Shown: positions 8,335 through 17,295 of the stretch, in pieces
Layout of the letters: each line of letters begins with the position of its first letter
Position numbering within the stretch: position 1 is the stretch's first letter
Translations under genes and position numbers: made by a program
Origin: DASVTR01 sp036387475
GTDB taxonomy: Bacteria > Acidobacteriota > Blastocatellia > Pyrinomonadales > Pyrinomonadaceae
NCBI GenBank assembly: GCA_036387475.1
Contig: DASVTR010000018.1
Location: 232,425 to 296,424 of the forward strand
Direction of reading: 5' to 3'
Length of the DNA: 64,000 nt
Notes under the pieces: model-generated
Told to the model about the DNA's origin: nothing
Database searches by the model: none
The model's input: only the letters and a program-made list of their open reading frames with translations

Positions 8335-8919
8335 TTAGCTCTTACGCAATTCGGTCAAGACCTGCTTGGCGACGGCCTTGAGGGTATCGAAGACGCCGAC
8401 GCCCGTTGCGGCGACAGCCTCCACGACAGGCTCGTCTTTGCGATGCAGTTCGGCAGCCATGTCTTCGACGGGGACGACGTTTGGCAAATCCCGCTTGTTG
8501 AGTTGCAGGACGTAGGGCAGGTTCATCAATTCGTAGCCCTGCGTGTGCAAATTCTCTTCCAGATTGTAGAGCGATTCGATGTTGGCATCCATGCGCTCTT
8601 CCTGTGAATCGGCGACGAAGACCACTCCGTCAACACCCTTTAGAATCAGCTTGCGCGAAGCATCGTAAAAGACCTGTCCGGGCACTGTGTAAAGATGAAA
8701 GCGCGTCTTAAAGCCGCGCACAGTGCCAAGTTCCAACGGCATGAAATCGAAAAAGAGCGTGCGGTCTGTCTCCGTCGCCAAGCTAATGAGCTTGCCTTTG
8801 GACTGCGGCGCGGTCGAATCGAAGATGTACTGCAAATTCGTCGTCTTGCCGCACAAGCCCGGCCCGTAGTACACAATCTTGCAGTTGATTTCGCGAGAAG
8901 CGTAATTGATGAATGTCAT
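8335..8919 (-). CDS. MglA-like small Ras-family GTPase
   Basis: In Myxococcus, MglA is a Ras-like GTPase that sets cell polarity and motility direction. The ATG at 8917-8919 is chosen because the family starts MTFINYASREINCKIVYYG; the open frame upstream to 8976 lacks family similarity. The P-loop GPGLCGKTT is at 19-27, the switch II region reads TVPGQVFY in place of the common DTAGQ (a known MglA feature), and the guanine motif is NKRD (near 135). The 194-residue length fits MglA. A Roadblock/LC7 gene lies 89 bp upstream on the same strand, as in mglBA pairs. Confidence 0.9.
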   Translation of the reverse strand: MTFINYASREINCKIVYYGPGLCGKTTNLQYIFDSTAPQSKGKLISLATETDRTLFFDFMPLELGTVRGFKTRFHLYTVPGQVFYDASRKLILKGVDGVVFVADSQEERMDANIESLYNLEENLHTQGYELMNLPYVLQLNKRDLPNVVPVEDMAAELHRKDEPVVEAVAATGVGVFDTLKAVAKQVLTELRKS

Positions 8920-9008
8920 GGATAAATCAAGTGACAGGTAACGTGTGACAACATGATGGGGCAGCACCAAAGACAAGCTTCTTGCCGTCTATCAATTGTC
9001 ATCTGAGA

Positions 9009-9491
9009 CTAACTGAATAAACTGTCTATATCTTCGTCCGTAATTTCCGCGAACAGCGAATTTTCGTCCTCTGACTTCTCTTTCGACTCGCGTATTACTT
9101 CCTCGAAAATAGCTGCCAACTCGCGCGACGATTGCTTGGCGCGTAGTTTCACCAGGCCGAGGCTCGAACGCTCGTCGAAAATCACGACCAGTAGCACGCG
9201 CCCGATGATGCAGATATAAATGCTTTCCCGCTCGCCTTCATGTGAAAGGGTCGGGAATTCCTTTTCACCGATTAACTGTGCCATCCCGCCCGTGGTCGCC
9301 ACGTTTCCGGCGGCGAGCGAGGCAAGGCTGGTCGTGTCCAGATTCCCGACCTCGCCATGGACGGCTATCTGCTGCCCGTCTTTGTCAATGAGCAAAGCCA
9401 CACGCGACGCGGAATCCAGACGCAGTTTAGCCAGCACCGCCTTAATCTGGTGGTAATGCTGCTCGCGCATTACGATTGGAGTGTCTGCCAT
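9009..9491 (-). CDS. Roadblock/LC7 domain protein (MglB-like)
   Basis: Roadblock proteins such as MglB are GTPase-activating partners of MglA. The 160-residue protein carries a Roadblock/LC7 fold at about 15-115 (SRVALLIDKDGQQIAVHGE; LASLAAGNVATTGGMAQLIGE; IGRVLLVVIFDERSSLGLVKLR). An acidic tail (125-160) ends in EDIDSLFS. Order and strand (Roadblock then GTPase) point to a functional pair. The start ATG at 9489-9491 is the only good candidate. Confidence 0.88.
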   Translation of the reverse strand: MADTPIVMREQHYHQIKAVLAKLRLDSASRVALLIDKDGQQIAVHGEVGNLDTTSLASLAAGNVATTGGMAQLIGEKEFPTLSHEGERESIYICIIGRVLLVVIFDERSSLGLVKLRAKQSSRELAAIFEEVIRESKEKSEDENSLFAEITDEDIDSLFS

Positions 9492-9869
9492 TAGTACAGT
9501 TCTCTTTTACGGGGTGAAACAGGCGAGGCGGGAGGCTTCAGCGCGGCTGCCTTAAAATGGTCGCTTTGGTAACTAACCCAAAGATTCAGAAGACTTTCGC
9601 CCGTCCGCACAATCAAGCGCGTGGTCGCCAGCCTACCTGTGTGGCAAGAGGCCGCAACCACAAAAACCACTCTAACACGCCGGACAAAGTGACTTCAAGT
9701 GTTTTTCCATGTTTATTTTCAGCCACCCAAGGTTCAACCGAAAGCTCCGTCAATCCCCGCAAACCCTCTTATCTCGTTGATTTAGCAGCCAAGCTGTGTT
9801 AAGCTTTGGCCCGTATCTGGCTGCTCTGCTTTCGAGTCGGGCGGCTTCTTGTAAACCCAGGTGCTTCGC
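9492..9869. other. 378-bp spacer between divergent genes, no gene seen
   Basis: This stretch separates the divergent Roadblock gene and the H1-like TPR gene. Short open frames here have no coding character. It must hold the promoters for both directions, but no box pair convincing enough to report was found and no phrase-repeat hairpin is present. Confidence 0.4.
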
Positions 9870-10865
9870 ATGAGCGATCCCGTAATCAAGGGCGTGAAAC
9901 GATCCCCTTCCCGCCCCGCCTCGCGTCACAGTTCAAACACGTCTTCTGCTAAGAATCGAGGAAGTGCAGGCAAGACGGCAACTCCGCAGCCTTTGAAAAA
10001 ACGCTCGGCGGCGGATAAAGCCCCCGCGCGTAAAGCGACGAAGACGACTGCCAAGTCGCCCGCGATTGCTGCTGCCAAAAACAAGGGCGCGAAGCCTGCG
10101 AAAAGCACTCCGGCCAAGAAATCCGTTAAAGCTGTAGTACCTAAAGCTGTTTCTACAAAAGCGTCGGCTAAAGCTACTAAAGCCAAGTCTAAGCCCGTTC
10201 CGTCCAAGAGCAAGTCTGTCACTCGTAAGGCATCACCGGCCACGCCTGCGAAGAAGCACGTCGCTGCTCCTGCGAAGTCTGCAAAATCTTCTGCAAAAGA
10301 CCGCCTCAGTAAGGCAACGAAACCTGTGCCGGGGCGAAAGCACGTCACTCCACTGCCGCCCCCCCGTCAACCGACGCAGGATGAAGCGGCTGCGCTGCGC
10401 GCCTTTGAGCGCGCTCATAAGGAATTCGTGCGCGGTCACTTTGGCGAGGCGCGGCAATTGTTTCGCGCTTTAGTAGAAAAGCATGCGGGCGTTTCGGAAG
10501 TGACAGCGCGTGCGCGCACCTATCTGACCATTGCCGAATCACGCCTGCGCGCTGAGCCATCGCTACCGCGCGATGCCGATTCGCTCTACGACCGTGGCGT
10601 CATAGAGTTGAACAGGGGCGATTACGTGGCGGCGCAGGAATTATTCGAGCGCGCACTCAAGCGTGAACCCTCAGCCGCGCATATTCATTACGGTCTGGCG
10701 GCCACGCGCTCACGGCTCGGCTCTATTGACTCGGCGCTCGAATCGCTACACAGGGCGCTGGAAATTCAACCCAACCTGCGCATACGCGCACAGCACGATC
10801 AGGATTTGACCGCGCTCCGAAACGACCCTGAATTCGAGCGGCTGGTCTTCGCCCCACGTTTCTGA
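9870..10865 (+). CDS. histone-H1-like basic N-terminus fused to TPR domain
   Basis: The ATG at 9870 is preferred over the in-frame GTG at 9861. Residues 1 to about 165 are a low-complexity Lys/Ala/Ser/Pro tail with AKK, KSA and TPAKK-type repeats, like bacterial histone-H1-like or AlgP-type tails. Residues about 180-330 form TPR-like helical pairs (AFERAHKEFVRGHFGEARQ; YDRGVIELNRGDYVAAQELF; HYGLAATRSRLGSIDSALE). The basic tail may bind nucleic acid or polyanions while the TPRs bind a protein; this is inference. There is no signal peptide, so it is probably cytoplasmic. Confidence 0.75.
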   Translation: MSDPVIKGVKRSPSRPASRHSSNTSSAKNRGSAGKTATPQPLKKRSAADKAPARKATKTTAKSPAIAAAKNKGAKPAKSTPAKKSVKAVVPKAVSTKASAKATKAKSKPVPSKSKSVTRKASPATPAKKHVAAPAKSAKSSAKDRLSKATKPVPGRKHVTPLPPPRQPTQDEAAALRAFERAHKEFVRGHFGEARQLFRALVEKHAGVSEVTARARTYLTIAESRLRAEPSLPRDADSLYDRGVIELNRGDYVAAQELFERALKREPSAAHIHYGLAATRSRLGSIDSALESLHRALEIQPNLRIRAQHDQDLTALRNDPEFERLVFAPRF

Positions 10866-11004
10866 CGCTCACACCCGCTGGCAGTGGACGACCATTTACT
10901 GCCTGTTCCCAAATCAAACGTTTCAATGACCGCATCTTTTTAGGTATCATCGAGAGCGTTGGCGTGTGACAGAGCGCCAGCCTGCGAAGGAGATTGCCCG
11001 CGAG

Positions 11005-12042
11005 ATGTCTGCCGCGCAAACGAATCAAGGCTTAAAGCTCGTCGCCATCGGCGGCGGCACGGGACTCTCGACGCTGCTGGCCGGGTTGAAGCTTCTGGTC
11101 GGCGCAAGCGTCGGCGACGGCGTATGGCTCGATACGCTTTCGGCCATCGTTACTGTTTCGGATGACGGCGGCAGTTCCGGTCGCTTGCGTGAAGAGTTGC
11201 AGATGCTTCCGCCCGGCGACATACGCAACTGCATGGTCGCTCTGTCAGAGGATTCCACGCTGCTCTCGCGTCTCTTTCGTTATCGCTTTCGTGGCGACGG
11301 CGAACTTGGCGGCCATAGCTTCGGCAATCTCTTTCTCGCCGCGTTGACGGAAGTGACCGGAGATTTCGTCGAAGCCGTGCGGCTTTCGTCAGAAGTCCTC
11401 GCCAGCAAGGGACGCATTTATCCGGCGACGATCAACGACATACGGCTTGTCGCAGAGTTGGAAGACGGCAGCGAAGTCAAAGGTGAGACGCAGATTACGG
11501 CGTCAAAAGCGCCGATTCGCCGTCTGCGTCTTGAGCCGGAACAGTGTCTGCCGCTACCCGAAGCGCTCGCCGCCATCCGCTCTGCCGACGCCATCACCAT
11601 TGGCCCAGGCTCGCTTTACACGAGCATCCTGCCAAACCTGCTGGTAGCGCGTGTCGCCGAAGCCATCGGCAGCTCACGTGCCGTCAAGATTTTCATTTGC
11701 AACCTGATGACGCAGCCGGGCGAAACCGATGGTTATACGGCGCGGCAGCACCTTGAAGCCGTCAAGAAGTACGCGCCGCAGATTTCCTTCGATTACGTCA
11801 TCGCCAATAATCGGCCCGTCAGCGAAGAGCAGGCCGCGCTGTATGCTGCGGACGGTGCTTACCAGATTGGGATGCAGGATCACATGCTCGAAAAAGAGTA
11901 CGGCGCGGAGACGGAAGTGATTCGCGCGGATTTGTTGGACGAAGGCGAGAAGGTGCGGCACAGCCCTGAGAAGCTGGCGCGTGTTATAGTTGCTTGCTGT
12001 GAGCAGGCGCGCACGCGTCCCGCCACCGCAATACGGCTTTAG
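11005..12042 (+). CDS. yvcK: YvcK/CofD-like UDP-sugar-binding regulator (gluconeogenesis factor)
   Basis: YvcK proteins bind UDP-GlcNAc and related UDP-sugars and are needed for growth on gluconeogenic carbon and for correct cell-wall synthesis. The ATG at 11005 follows an AAGGAG site (10987-10992); an in-frame GTG at 10966 is less likely. Signatures: AIGGGTGLSTLLAGLK near the start, VSDDGGSSGRLREEL, PPGDIRNCMVAL, GHSFGNLFLAALTEVTG and GPGSLYTSILPNLL. Length of about 345 residues is typical. It is followed 9 bp later by glmU and then glmS, which make UDP-GlcNAc. Confidence 0.93.
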   Translation: MSAAQTNQGLKLVAIGGGTGLSTLLAGLKLLVGASVGDGVWLDTLSAIVTVSDDGGSSGRLREELQMLPPGDIRNCMVALSEDSTLLSRLFRYRFRGDGELGGHSFGNLFLAALTEVTGDFVEAVRLSSEVLASKGRIYPATINDIRLVAELEDGSEVKGETQITASKAPIRRLRLEPEQCLPLPEALAAIRSADAITIGPGSLYTSILPNLLVARVAEAIGSSRAVKIFICNLMTQPGETDGYTARQHLEAVKKYAPQISFDYVIANNRPVSEEQAALYAADGAYQIGMQDHMLEKEYGAETEVIRADLLDEGEKVRHSPEKLARVIVACCEQARTRPATAIRL

Positions 12043-12051
12043 AACGAGCAT

Positions 12052-13542
12052 ATGGAAAAACAAACCCAGTCCAACACCTACGAGACGCCCGCGCCGCTCG
12101 ACGTGCTGATTCTCGCCGCAGGACTAGGCACGCGCATGCGCTCGCAGACGGCCAAAGTGCTGCATAAGCTCGACGGTCGTCCGCTCGTCGCGCACGTCTG
12201 CCGCGCTGCGGCTGCGCTCAGCCCGCGTTCCATCTACGTCATCGTCGGCCACCAGGCGGAAGCGGTCGCGGCGGCTGTTGGCGAGGAGTTGGGCGACGGC
12301 GGCGCTACCTACGTGAAGCAACGTGAGCAACGCGGAACGGGCGATGCCGTCATGGCCGCGCGCGACCATTTGCTCAACGCCAGTTCCACCCTGCTGACAC
12401 TCTACGGCGATCTGCCTCTGGTGCGGGCAGAAACCTTAGGCGCGCTCGTTCACCAGCACCGCACACATCGTGGTCGCGGCGCGGCCTGCACGATGTTGAC
12501 CGTCCGTCTCGAAGACCCGACCGGCTACGGTCGCATCATCCGCGATGAAGACGGGCGCTTTCAAAAGATAGTCGAACAAAAGGACGCGACCGCCGAAGAG
12601 CGGCAAATCAAAGAGATTAACGCTGGCATCTATTGCTTTGAAACACGCGCGCTGTTTGACGCGCTGGCACGCGTGCAGCCAGCCAACGCACAGGGCGAAT
12701 ATTACCTGACGGACGTGCCCGGCATCTTGCGCGCAGACGGCGAAGACGTGGGCATCTACCAGCACACGGACGCGCGCGAAGTCTCCGGCATCAACACTCG
12801 CGTTGAACTCGCAGAGTTTGAAAATCTGCTGCGCCGCCGCACGCTCCGCCGTTTAATGCTCGATAGCGGCGTGACCTTCATAGACCCTTCGCACACCTAC
12901 GTCAGCACAGACGCGCAGATTGGCCGCGACTGCGTTGTTTACCCGGACGTACACATCGAAGGCAAGACTGTGATTGGCGACGAATGCGAAATCCGCTCCG
13001 GCACGCGCATTACCAACTCGCGTATCGGCAACGGCGTGACCATTAAGGATCACTGCGTCATCGTTGACAGTGAAGTGGCGGATGGATGTTCAATCGGCCC
13101 GTTTGCGCACCTGCGTATGAACTCACAATTGGAAGAGCAGGCGGCAATCGGCAATTTCGTCGAGATGAAAAAATCACGGCTCGGTCGCGGTTCAAAGTCT
13201 ATGCACCTGACATACCTGGGCGATGCGACCGTTGGCGAAAAGACGAATATCGGCGCGGGCACTGTGACCTGCAACTACGACGGACAGAACAAACACCAGA
13301 CCGTCATCGAAGACGAAGTGAAGATTGGCTCGGACACAATGCTCGTCGCGCCCGTGCGCGTCGGTCGCGGCTCTGTGACGGCGGCGGGCGCTGTTGTGAC
13401 GAAGGATGTGCCGCCCGACACCCTTGTCGCGGGCGTCCCTGCATCAATCAAGAAGCGCATCAATAAATCCGCCGATAGTGAAGCAGAGAAGAAAGAGGCG
13501 CAGGACGATAAAGCGGCAAGCGTCGCTGATGCTTCGGTGTAA
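12052..13542 (+). CDS. glmU: bifunctional N-acetylglucosamine-1-phosphate uridyltransferase/glucosamine-1-phosphate acetyltransferase
   Basis: GlmU makes UDP-GlcNAc from glucosamine-1-phosphate in two steps. The N-terminal uridyltransferase starts with LILAAGLGTRMRSQTAKVLHKL (near 20-40) and has LYGDLPL and EINAGIYCF. The C-terminal left-handed beta-helix (about 260-470) carries hexapeptide repeats and NYDGQNKHQT, which holds acetyltransferase residues. A charged tail of about 25 residues (NKSADSEAEKKEAQDDK) goes beyond the usual end. It lies between yvcK and glmS, probably as one operon. Confidence 0.96.
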   Translation: MEKQTQSNTYETPAPLDVLILAAGLGTRMRSQTAKVLHKLDGRPLVAHVCRAAAALSPRSIYVIVGHQAEAVAAAVGEELGDGGATYVKQREQRGTGDAVMAARDHLLNASSTLLTLYGDLPLVRAETLGALVHQHRTHRGRGAACTMLTVRLEDPTGYGRIIRDEDGRFQKIVEQKDATAEERQIKEINAGIYCFETRALFDALARVQPANAQGEYYLTDVPGILRADGEDVGIYQHTDAREVSGINTRVELAEFENLLRRRTLRRLMLDSGVTFIDPSHTYVSTDAQIGRDCVVYPDVHIEGKTVIGDECEIRSGTRITNSRIGNGVTIKDHCVIVDSEVADGCSIGPFAHLRMNSQLEEQAAIGNFVEMKKSRLGRGSKSMHLTYLGDATVGEKTNIGAGTVTCNYDGQNKHQTVIEDEVKIGSDTMLVAPVRVGRGSVTAAGAVVTKDVPPDTLVAGVPASIKKRINKSADSEAEKKEAQDDKAASVADASV

Positions 13543-13582
13543 TCAGGAACAAAGAGAAAGTTGGACTTAGAGGAAAGCTTTT

Positions 13583-15445
13583 ATGTGTGGCATTGTTGGT
13601 TATGTCGGTAATAAGCAGGTTGTGCCGGTGATTATTGACGGGCTGCGAAAGCTCGAATATCGCGGCTACGATTCGGCGGGGATAGCGGTCGTTGACGAAG
13701 GGCACGATCTGGAGATCAGGCGTGCGGAAGGCAAGCTGCGTAATCTGGAAGAAGCGATTCGCTTGCACCCGCTCGACGGCACATACGGCATCGGCCATAC
13801 GCGTTGGGCCACGCACGGGCGGCCAACGGAAGAGAACGCCCACCCGCACCGCGATTGCACGGGCCGCGTCGTCGTCGTTCACAACGGCATCATCGAAAAC
13901 TACCTGCGCTTGAAAGACCGCCTGCGTGCTTCCGACCATCGCTTTGTGACAGAGACGGACACGGAGATCGTCGCTCATCTCATCGAAGAATATCTGAAAA
14001 CGGAACGCTCGTTTGAAGGGGCTGTGCGCCGGGCCGTCGCAGATTTGCACGGCATCTTCGCGCTCTCGATTATCTCTGCGGACGAGCCGGACACGATCAT
14101 CGCCGTCAGGCAAGGCCCGCCGGTCGTCATCGGTCTTGGAGACGGCGAATACTTCGTCGCCTCAGACATCCCTCCCATCCTCCAACACACGCGCGACATC
14201 TTCTTTCTGGGCGACGGCGAGATAGCGGTGCTGACGCGTGATGCCGTGCGCGTTACGGATTTCGAGGGTAACTCGGTTGAGCCGGTTCAGCAGCGCATCA
14301 CCTGGGACCCGATCATGGCGGAAAAGGGCGGCTTCAAGCATTTCATGCTCAAGGAAATCTATGAGCAGCCGCGCGCCGTCCGCGATACGGTGCAGGGGCG
14401 CGTCTCGCTGGAAACGGGCCGCATCTTTCTGGACGAGATGAAGAACATCACGGAAGCTGACTTCAAGCGCTTCACTTCCGTCAAGATTGCCGCCTGTGGG
14501 ACAAGCTGGCATGCCGGACTCGCCGGCAAGTATATGATTGAGCAACTGGCGCGTATTCCCGTAGAGGTTGATTACGCTTCGGAGTTTCGCTACCGCGACC
14601 CTGTTATAGACGAAGACACGCTCACGCTCGTCATCTCTCAATCGGGTGAGACGGCAGACACCATCGCGGCCCTGAGGGAAGCAAAAGAGCGCGGCGCGAA
14701 AGTGCTGGCCGTTTGTAACGTGCAAGGCTCAATGATTATGCGCGAGGCCGACGGCGCTATCCTGACGCACGCCGGGCCGGAAATCGGCGTCGCCTCGACC
14801 AAGGCTTTTACGGCACAGATGATTGCGCTCTACCTCTTCGGCCTCTACCTGGGCCAACTGCGCGGCCATCTCTCACAGGATGATGCGCGTTATCACGTAC
14901 AGCAATTGGCGGAGCTTCCAGTCAAGCTCGAACATCTTCTGAACGAATCGGACGATATAGAGGAACTCGCGAAAGAGTTCTTCCGCTCGCAGGACTTTCT
15001 TTATCTGGGGCGCGGGATTAACTTCACCGTCGCGCTCGAAGGTGCTTTGAAGCTCAAGGAGATTTCCTACATCCACGCCGAAGGCTATCCGGCGGGCGAG
15101 ATGAAGCATGGGCCAAACGCCTTGATTGACGAGCGCCTGCCCGTCGTCATCATCAACACGCGCGAGGAAGGCAACCGTGCTTCGGAACTGCGCTATGAAA
15201 AGACGCATTCGAACATCGTCGAAGTCAAAGCGCGCGAGGGCGTCGTGCTCTCTATCTTGACCGAAGGCGACACGATGTCTTCGCTCGTCTCCGACCACAT
15301 CATAGAGTTGCCGCCGTCGAGCGACCTGCTCTCGCCTATTCTCGCCGTCATTCCGCTGCAACTTTTGGCCTATCACATAGCTGTCCGTCGCGGCTGCGAC
15401 GTAGACCAGCCGCGCAACCTGGCGAAGTCCGTGACGGTTGAATAA
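13583..15445 (+). CDS. glmS: glutamine-fructose-6-phosphate aminotransferase (isomerizing)
   Basis: GlmS converts fructose-6-phosphate and glutamine to glucosamine-6-phosphate, the first step of the hexosamine pathway. The start gives MCGIVGYVG, with Cys2 as the N-terminal nucleophile after Met removal. The glutaminase domain (1-230) shows GHTRWATHGRPTEENAHPH. Two SIS domains follow (ACGTSWHAG; ISQSGETADTIAAL), ending DQPRNLAKSVTVE, the conserved C-terminus. 620 residues is normal. No glmS ribozyme was recognised in the 40-bp leader. Confidence 0.97.
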   Translation: MCGIVGYVGNKQVVPVIIDGLRKLEYRGYDSAGIAVVDEGHDLEIRRAEGKLRNLEEAIRLHPLDGTYGIGHTRWATHGRPTEENAHPHRDCTGRVVVVHNGIIENYLRLKDRLRASDHRFVTETDTEIVAHLIEEYLKTERSFEGAVRRAVADLHGIFALSIISADEPDTIIAVRQGPPVVIGLGDGEYFVASDIPPILQHTRDIFFLGDGEIAVLTRDAVRVTDFEGNSVEPVQQRITWDPIMAEKGGFKHFMLKEIYEQPRAVRDTVQGRVSLETGRIFLDEMKNITEADFKRFTSVKIAACGTSWHAGLAGKYMIEQLARIPVEVDYASEFRYRDPVIDEDTLTLVISQSGETADTIAALREAKERGAKVLAVCNVQGSMIMREADGAILTHAGPEIGVASTKAFTAQMIALYLFGLYLGQLRGHLSQDDARYHVQQLAELPVKLEHLLNESDDIEELAKEFFRSQDFLYLGRGINFTVALEGALKLKEISYIHAEGYPAGEMKHGPNALIDERLPVVIINTREEGNRASELRYEKTHSNIVEVKAREGVVLSILTEGDTMSSLVSDHIIELPPSSDLLSPILAVIPLQLLAYHIAVRRGCDVDQPRNLAKSVTVE

Positions 15446-15495
15446 GCTACTCGGGGTGACTTACGCCTCGCATTGTCAGAGAAGCTTAAGCGATT

Positions 15496-16008
15496 ATGAC
15501 CGAAGAGATCAGGCAGGCAAACGTCATGACGGACGAAGAAAAAGAATGGCTCTTCAACTGGGGCGAAGACATCTTCGGCGTGACATCCTATGATCTGAAA
15601 TTCAGGCCCAAGGATGTGCATTTCTTCATGGACGTTGACGGTGTGCCGCTGAGCCACACCAGCCTTCTCAAGCATGAGGTCAGTGTTAAAGGGCAGCCTG
15701 TGAAGGTCGCGGGTTTAGGCGGCGTCGTGACGCGACCGGAAGCGCAGGGTAAGGGCTATGCTGGCAGGCTCGTTCGTCATGCCGCAGAATTTTTCAAGCG
15801 AGAGTGGGATGTGGAAGCGGGGCTGCTGTTCTGTTTGCCGCGATTGGTGTCGTACTACGAGTCGCTGGGGTGGCAGAATATCGCTGGGCCTGTCTTAATC
15901 GAACAGCCCTCTGGCCGGAGATGGTCGCCAGTGCCGACCTTGATACTGCCGTGTCACGGACGAGCTTGGCCCACAGGCGAAGTTGAGTTGGGAAGCTTGC
16001 CTTGGTAA
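15496..16008 (+). CDS. GNAT family acetyltransferase
   Basis: The 170-residue protein has a GNAT core with the acetyl-CoA-binding segment GLGGVVTRPEAQGKGYAGRLV (about 74-94) and the later LVSYYESLGWQNI element. It lies 50 bp after glmS on the same strand. The substrate is unknown. The C-terminal Pro-rich end after VLIEQPSGRRW is short compared with typical two-domain relatives. Confidence 0.75.
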   Translation: MTEEIRQANVMTDEEKEWLFNWGEDIFGVTSYDLKFRPKDVHFFMDVDGVPLSHTSLLKHEVSVKGQPVKVAGLGGVVTRPEAQGKGYAGRLVRHAAEFFKREWDVEAGLLFCLPRLVSYYESLGWQNIAGPVLIEQPSGRRWSPVPTLILPCHGRAWPTGEVELGSLPW

Positions 16009-16110
16009 CGAGTGCTTAGAGAGCGCGCCCCCTGTGCTGCATCGCTAACTGCCGTCACTCGAAAACATCTTCCTCAAACTCAAAATAGCCGTGCTGTTTT
16101 GCTTTGAGCG

Positions 16111-16635
16111 TCAACGCTTCTTCACAAACTTCAACGCCACGCCGTTCATACAATAGCGCAGGCCGGTTGGCTGCGGCCCGTCGTTAAAGACGTGTCCGAG
16201 GTGTGCGTCGCAGCGGTTACACGAGACTTCCGTGCGCGTCTCTCCGAGGCTATTGTCAACTTCCTCTCGCACGTGTTTCGCGTTGATGGGCGACCAAAAG
16301 CTGGGCCAGCCCGTGTTGGATTCAAACTTGGTTTTTGAGTCGAACAGCGGCAAGTCGCAGCAGACGCAGGCGAAGATACCTTTCGCGTGAATCTTGAGCA
16401 AAGGGCTGGTGTAAGGCGCTTCAGTCCCCTTTTGCCGCGTGATGTAATACTGCTCCGGCGTCAGGATGCGCTTCCATTCGGCATCCGTCTTGACGACCTT
16501 AGCGAATGGCAGTTCATCGTTGCTGGCCCGCACATCGTTTTGGGCCAGAGCGTTGACCAGCGGCGTGCGGCACAAAAGCGCAGCGCTTCCGATGGCAAGG
16601 CCGGATGTCAGGAAGAATCGTCTATTCATCTTCAA
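16111..16635 (-). CDS. msrB: exported peptide-methionine (R)-S-oxide reductase
   Basis: MsrB reduces methionine-R-sulfoxide in proteins. The N-terminus (MNRRFFLTSGLAIGSAALL) has a twin-arginine-like RRFFL motif followed by a hydrophobic stretch, so export by Tat is likely. The SelR domain spans about 50-174: two zinc-binding CxxC pairs (CVCCDLPLF; CNRCDAHLGHVF), TGWPSFWSPI, and the catalytic Cys in GLRYCMNGVALKF. The usual RYCxNS has Gly in place of Ser here. Length and order are complete. Confidence 0.93.
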   Translation of the reverse strand: MKMNRRFFLTSGLAIGSAALLCRTPLVNALAQNDVRASNDELPFAKVVKTDAEWKRILTPEQYYITRQKGTEAPYTSPLLKIHAKGIFACVCCDLPLFDSKTKFESNTGWPSFWSPINAKHVREEVDNSLGETRTEVSCNRCDAHLGHVFNDGPQPTGLRYCMNGVALKFVKKR

Positions 16636-16761
16636 AGCTCCTTCATAACGCGTTGTTCAAGATAATGTACGAACTATTCCGAAGCTTTGGATTGCACCTG
16701 ACACCGGGCGGGCAGGGAGGCGCTGCTCAAACTCTCGTCTTGCTTGCGCGGTCAATCAATT

Positions 16762-16971
16762 CTATTCTCTTGATTTCACAGGCGGACGTTTCATTTCGCC
16801 CGTCCAGAGCAGGATGACGCCGAGCGGAATTGCGACGACGCCGACATAAAACAGAATGCCGCCCACGCGTACGCCCAGCGGAGACTGTCCCTGAAGGGCC
16901 AGCAATGCGTAGATGATGAGGCATAGGACGCCCACGGCCATGATTGATCTGCCTAAGCCTCTGGTTTTCAT
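16762..16971 (-). CDS. small two-span membrane protein
   Basis: Not recognised. The 69-residue protein has two hydrophobic segments, about 9-28 (SIMAVGVLCLIIYALLAL) and about 34-58 (VRVGGILFYVGVVAIPLGVILL), with a basic C-terminus (MKRPPVKSRE). It starts with basic residues, as expected for an inner-membrane protein. The neighbours give no functional hint. Confidence 0.6.
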   Translation of the reverse strand: MKTRGLGRSIMAVGVLCLIIYALLALQGQSPLGVRVGGILFYVGVVAIPLGVILLWTGEMKRPPVKSRE

Positions 16972-17025
16972 CTGACTCTCCCTGCAACGGATGTTTTCTC
17001 CGTCGCTCCTACTGCTGACGCGTCT

Positions 17026-17283
17026 TTACGATTTCTTTTTCTGCCAGTGTTCGATGGCTACGGGCCGCCCATCTTCGGGCGTGGCGGCGTAGAGGAATTG
17101 CCACTCGCCGGAAGCGAAAGCCAGATTGACGAACTTGGCGCTGATTGATTGGCCGCCGCCATAAAAGACCAGTGCGCCATCGCCCGCGACCTCCGCCCGC
17201 TCGGCGTAGACTCCGACCTCCTGCCCGTTAGTGAGCTTCACCCACCAGTAGAAACGCCCGTGATCGTTTGCAGCCATTTCCAA
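17026..17283 (-). CDS. small protein of unknown function
   Basis: Not recognised. The 85-residue soluble protein is rich in aromatic residues (GRFYWWVKLTNGQEVGVYAERAEV; FASGEWQFLYAA) with alternating hydrophobic residues suggesting an all-beta fold. It begins 12 bp after the DUF433 gene on the same strand and is probably co-transcribed. It does not resemble DUF5615, the toxin usually paired with DUF433 proteins. Confidence 0.55.
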   Translation of the reverse strand: MEMAANDHGRFYWWVKLTNGQEVGVYAERAEVAGDGALVFYGGGQSISAKFVNLAFASGEWQFLYAATPEDGRPVAIEHWQKKKS

Positions 17284-17295
17284 TCCTTACTCAAT

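Noticed and set aside
9557..9802. 81-residue plus-strand open frame in the Roadblock/H1-like spacer
   Set aside because: It has no ribosome site and no coding-like composition, and sits in the promoter region of divergent genes.
13543..13582. glmS ribozyme
   Set aside because: The glmU-glmS spacer is only 40 bp, too short for the ribozyme, and no conserved core was seen.
13460..14113. 217-residue minus-strand open frame
   Set aside because: It lies opposite glmU and glmS and has no recognisable domain.
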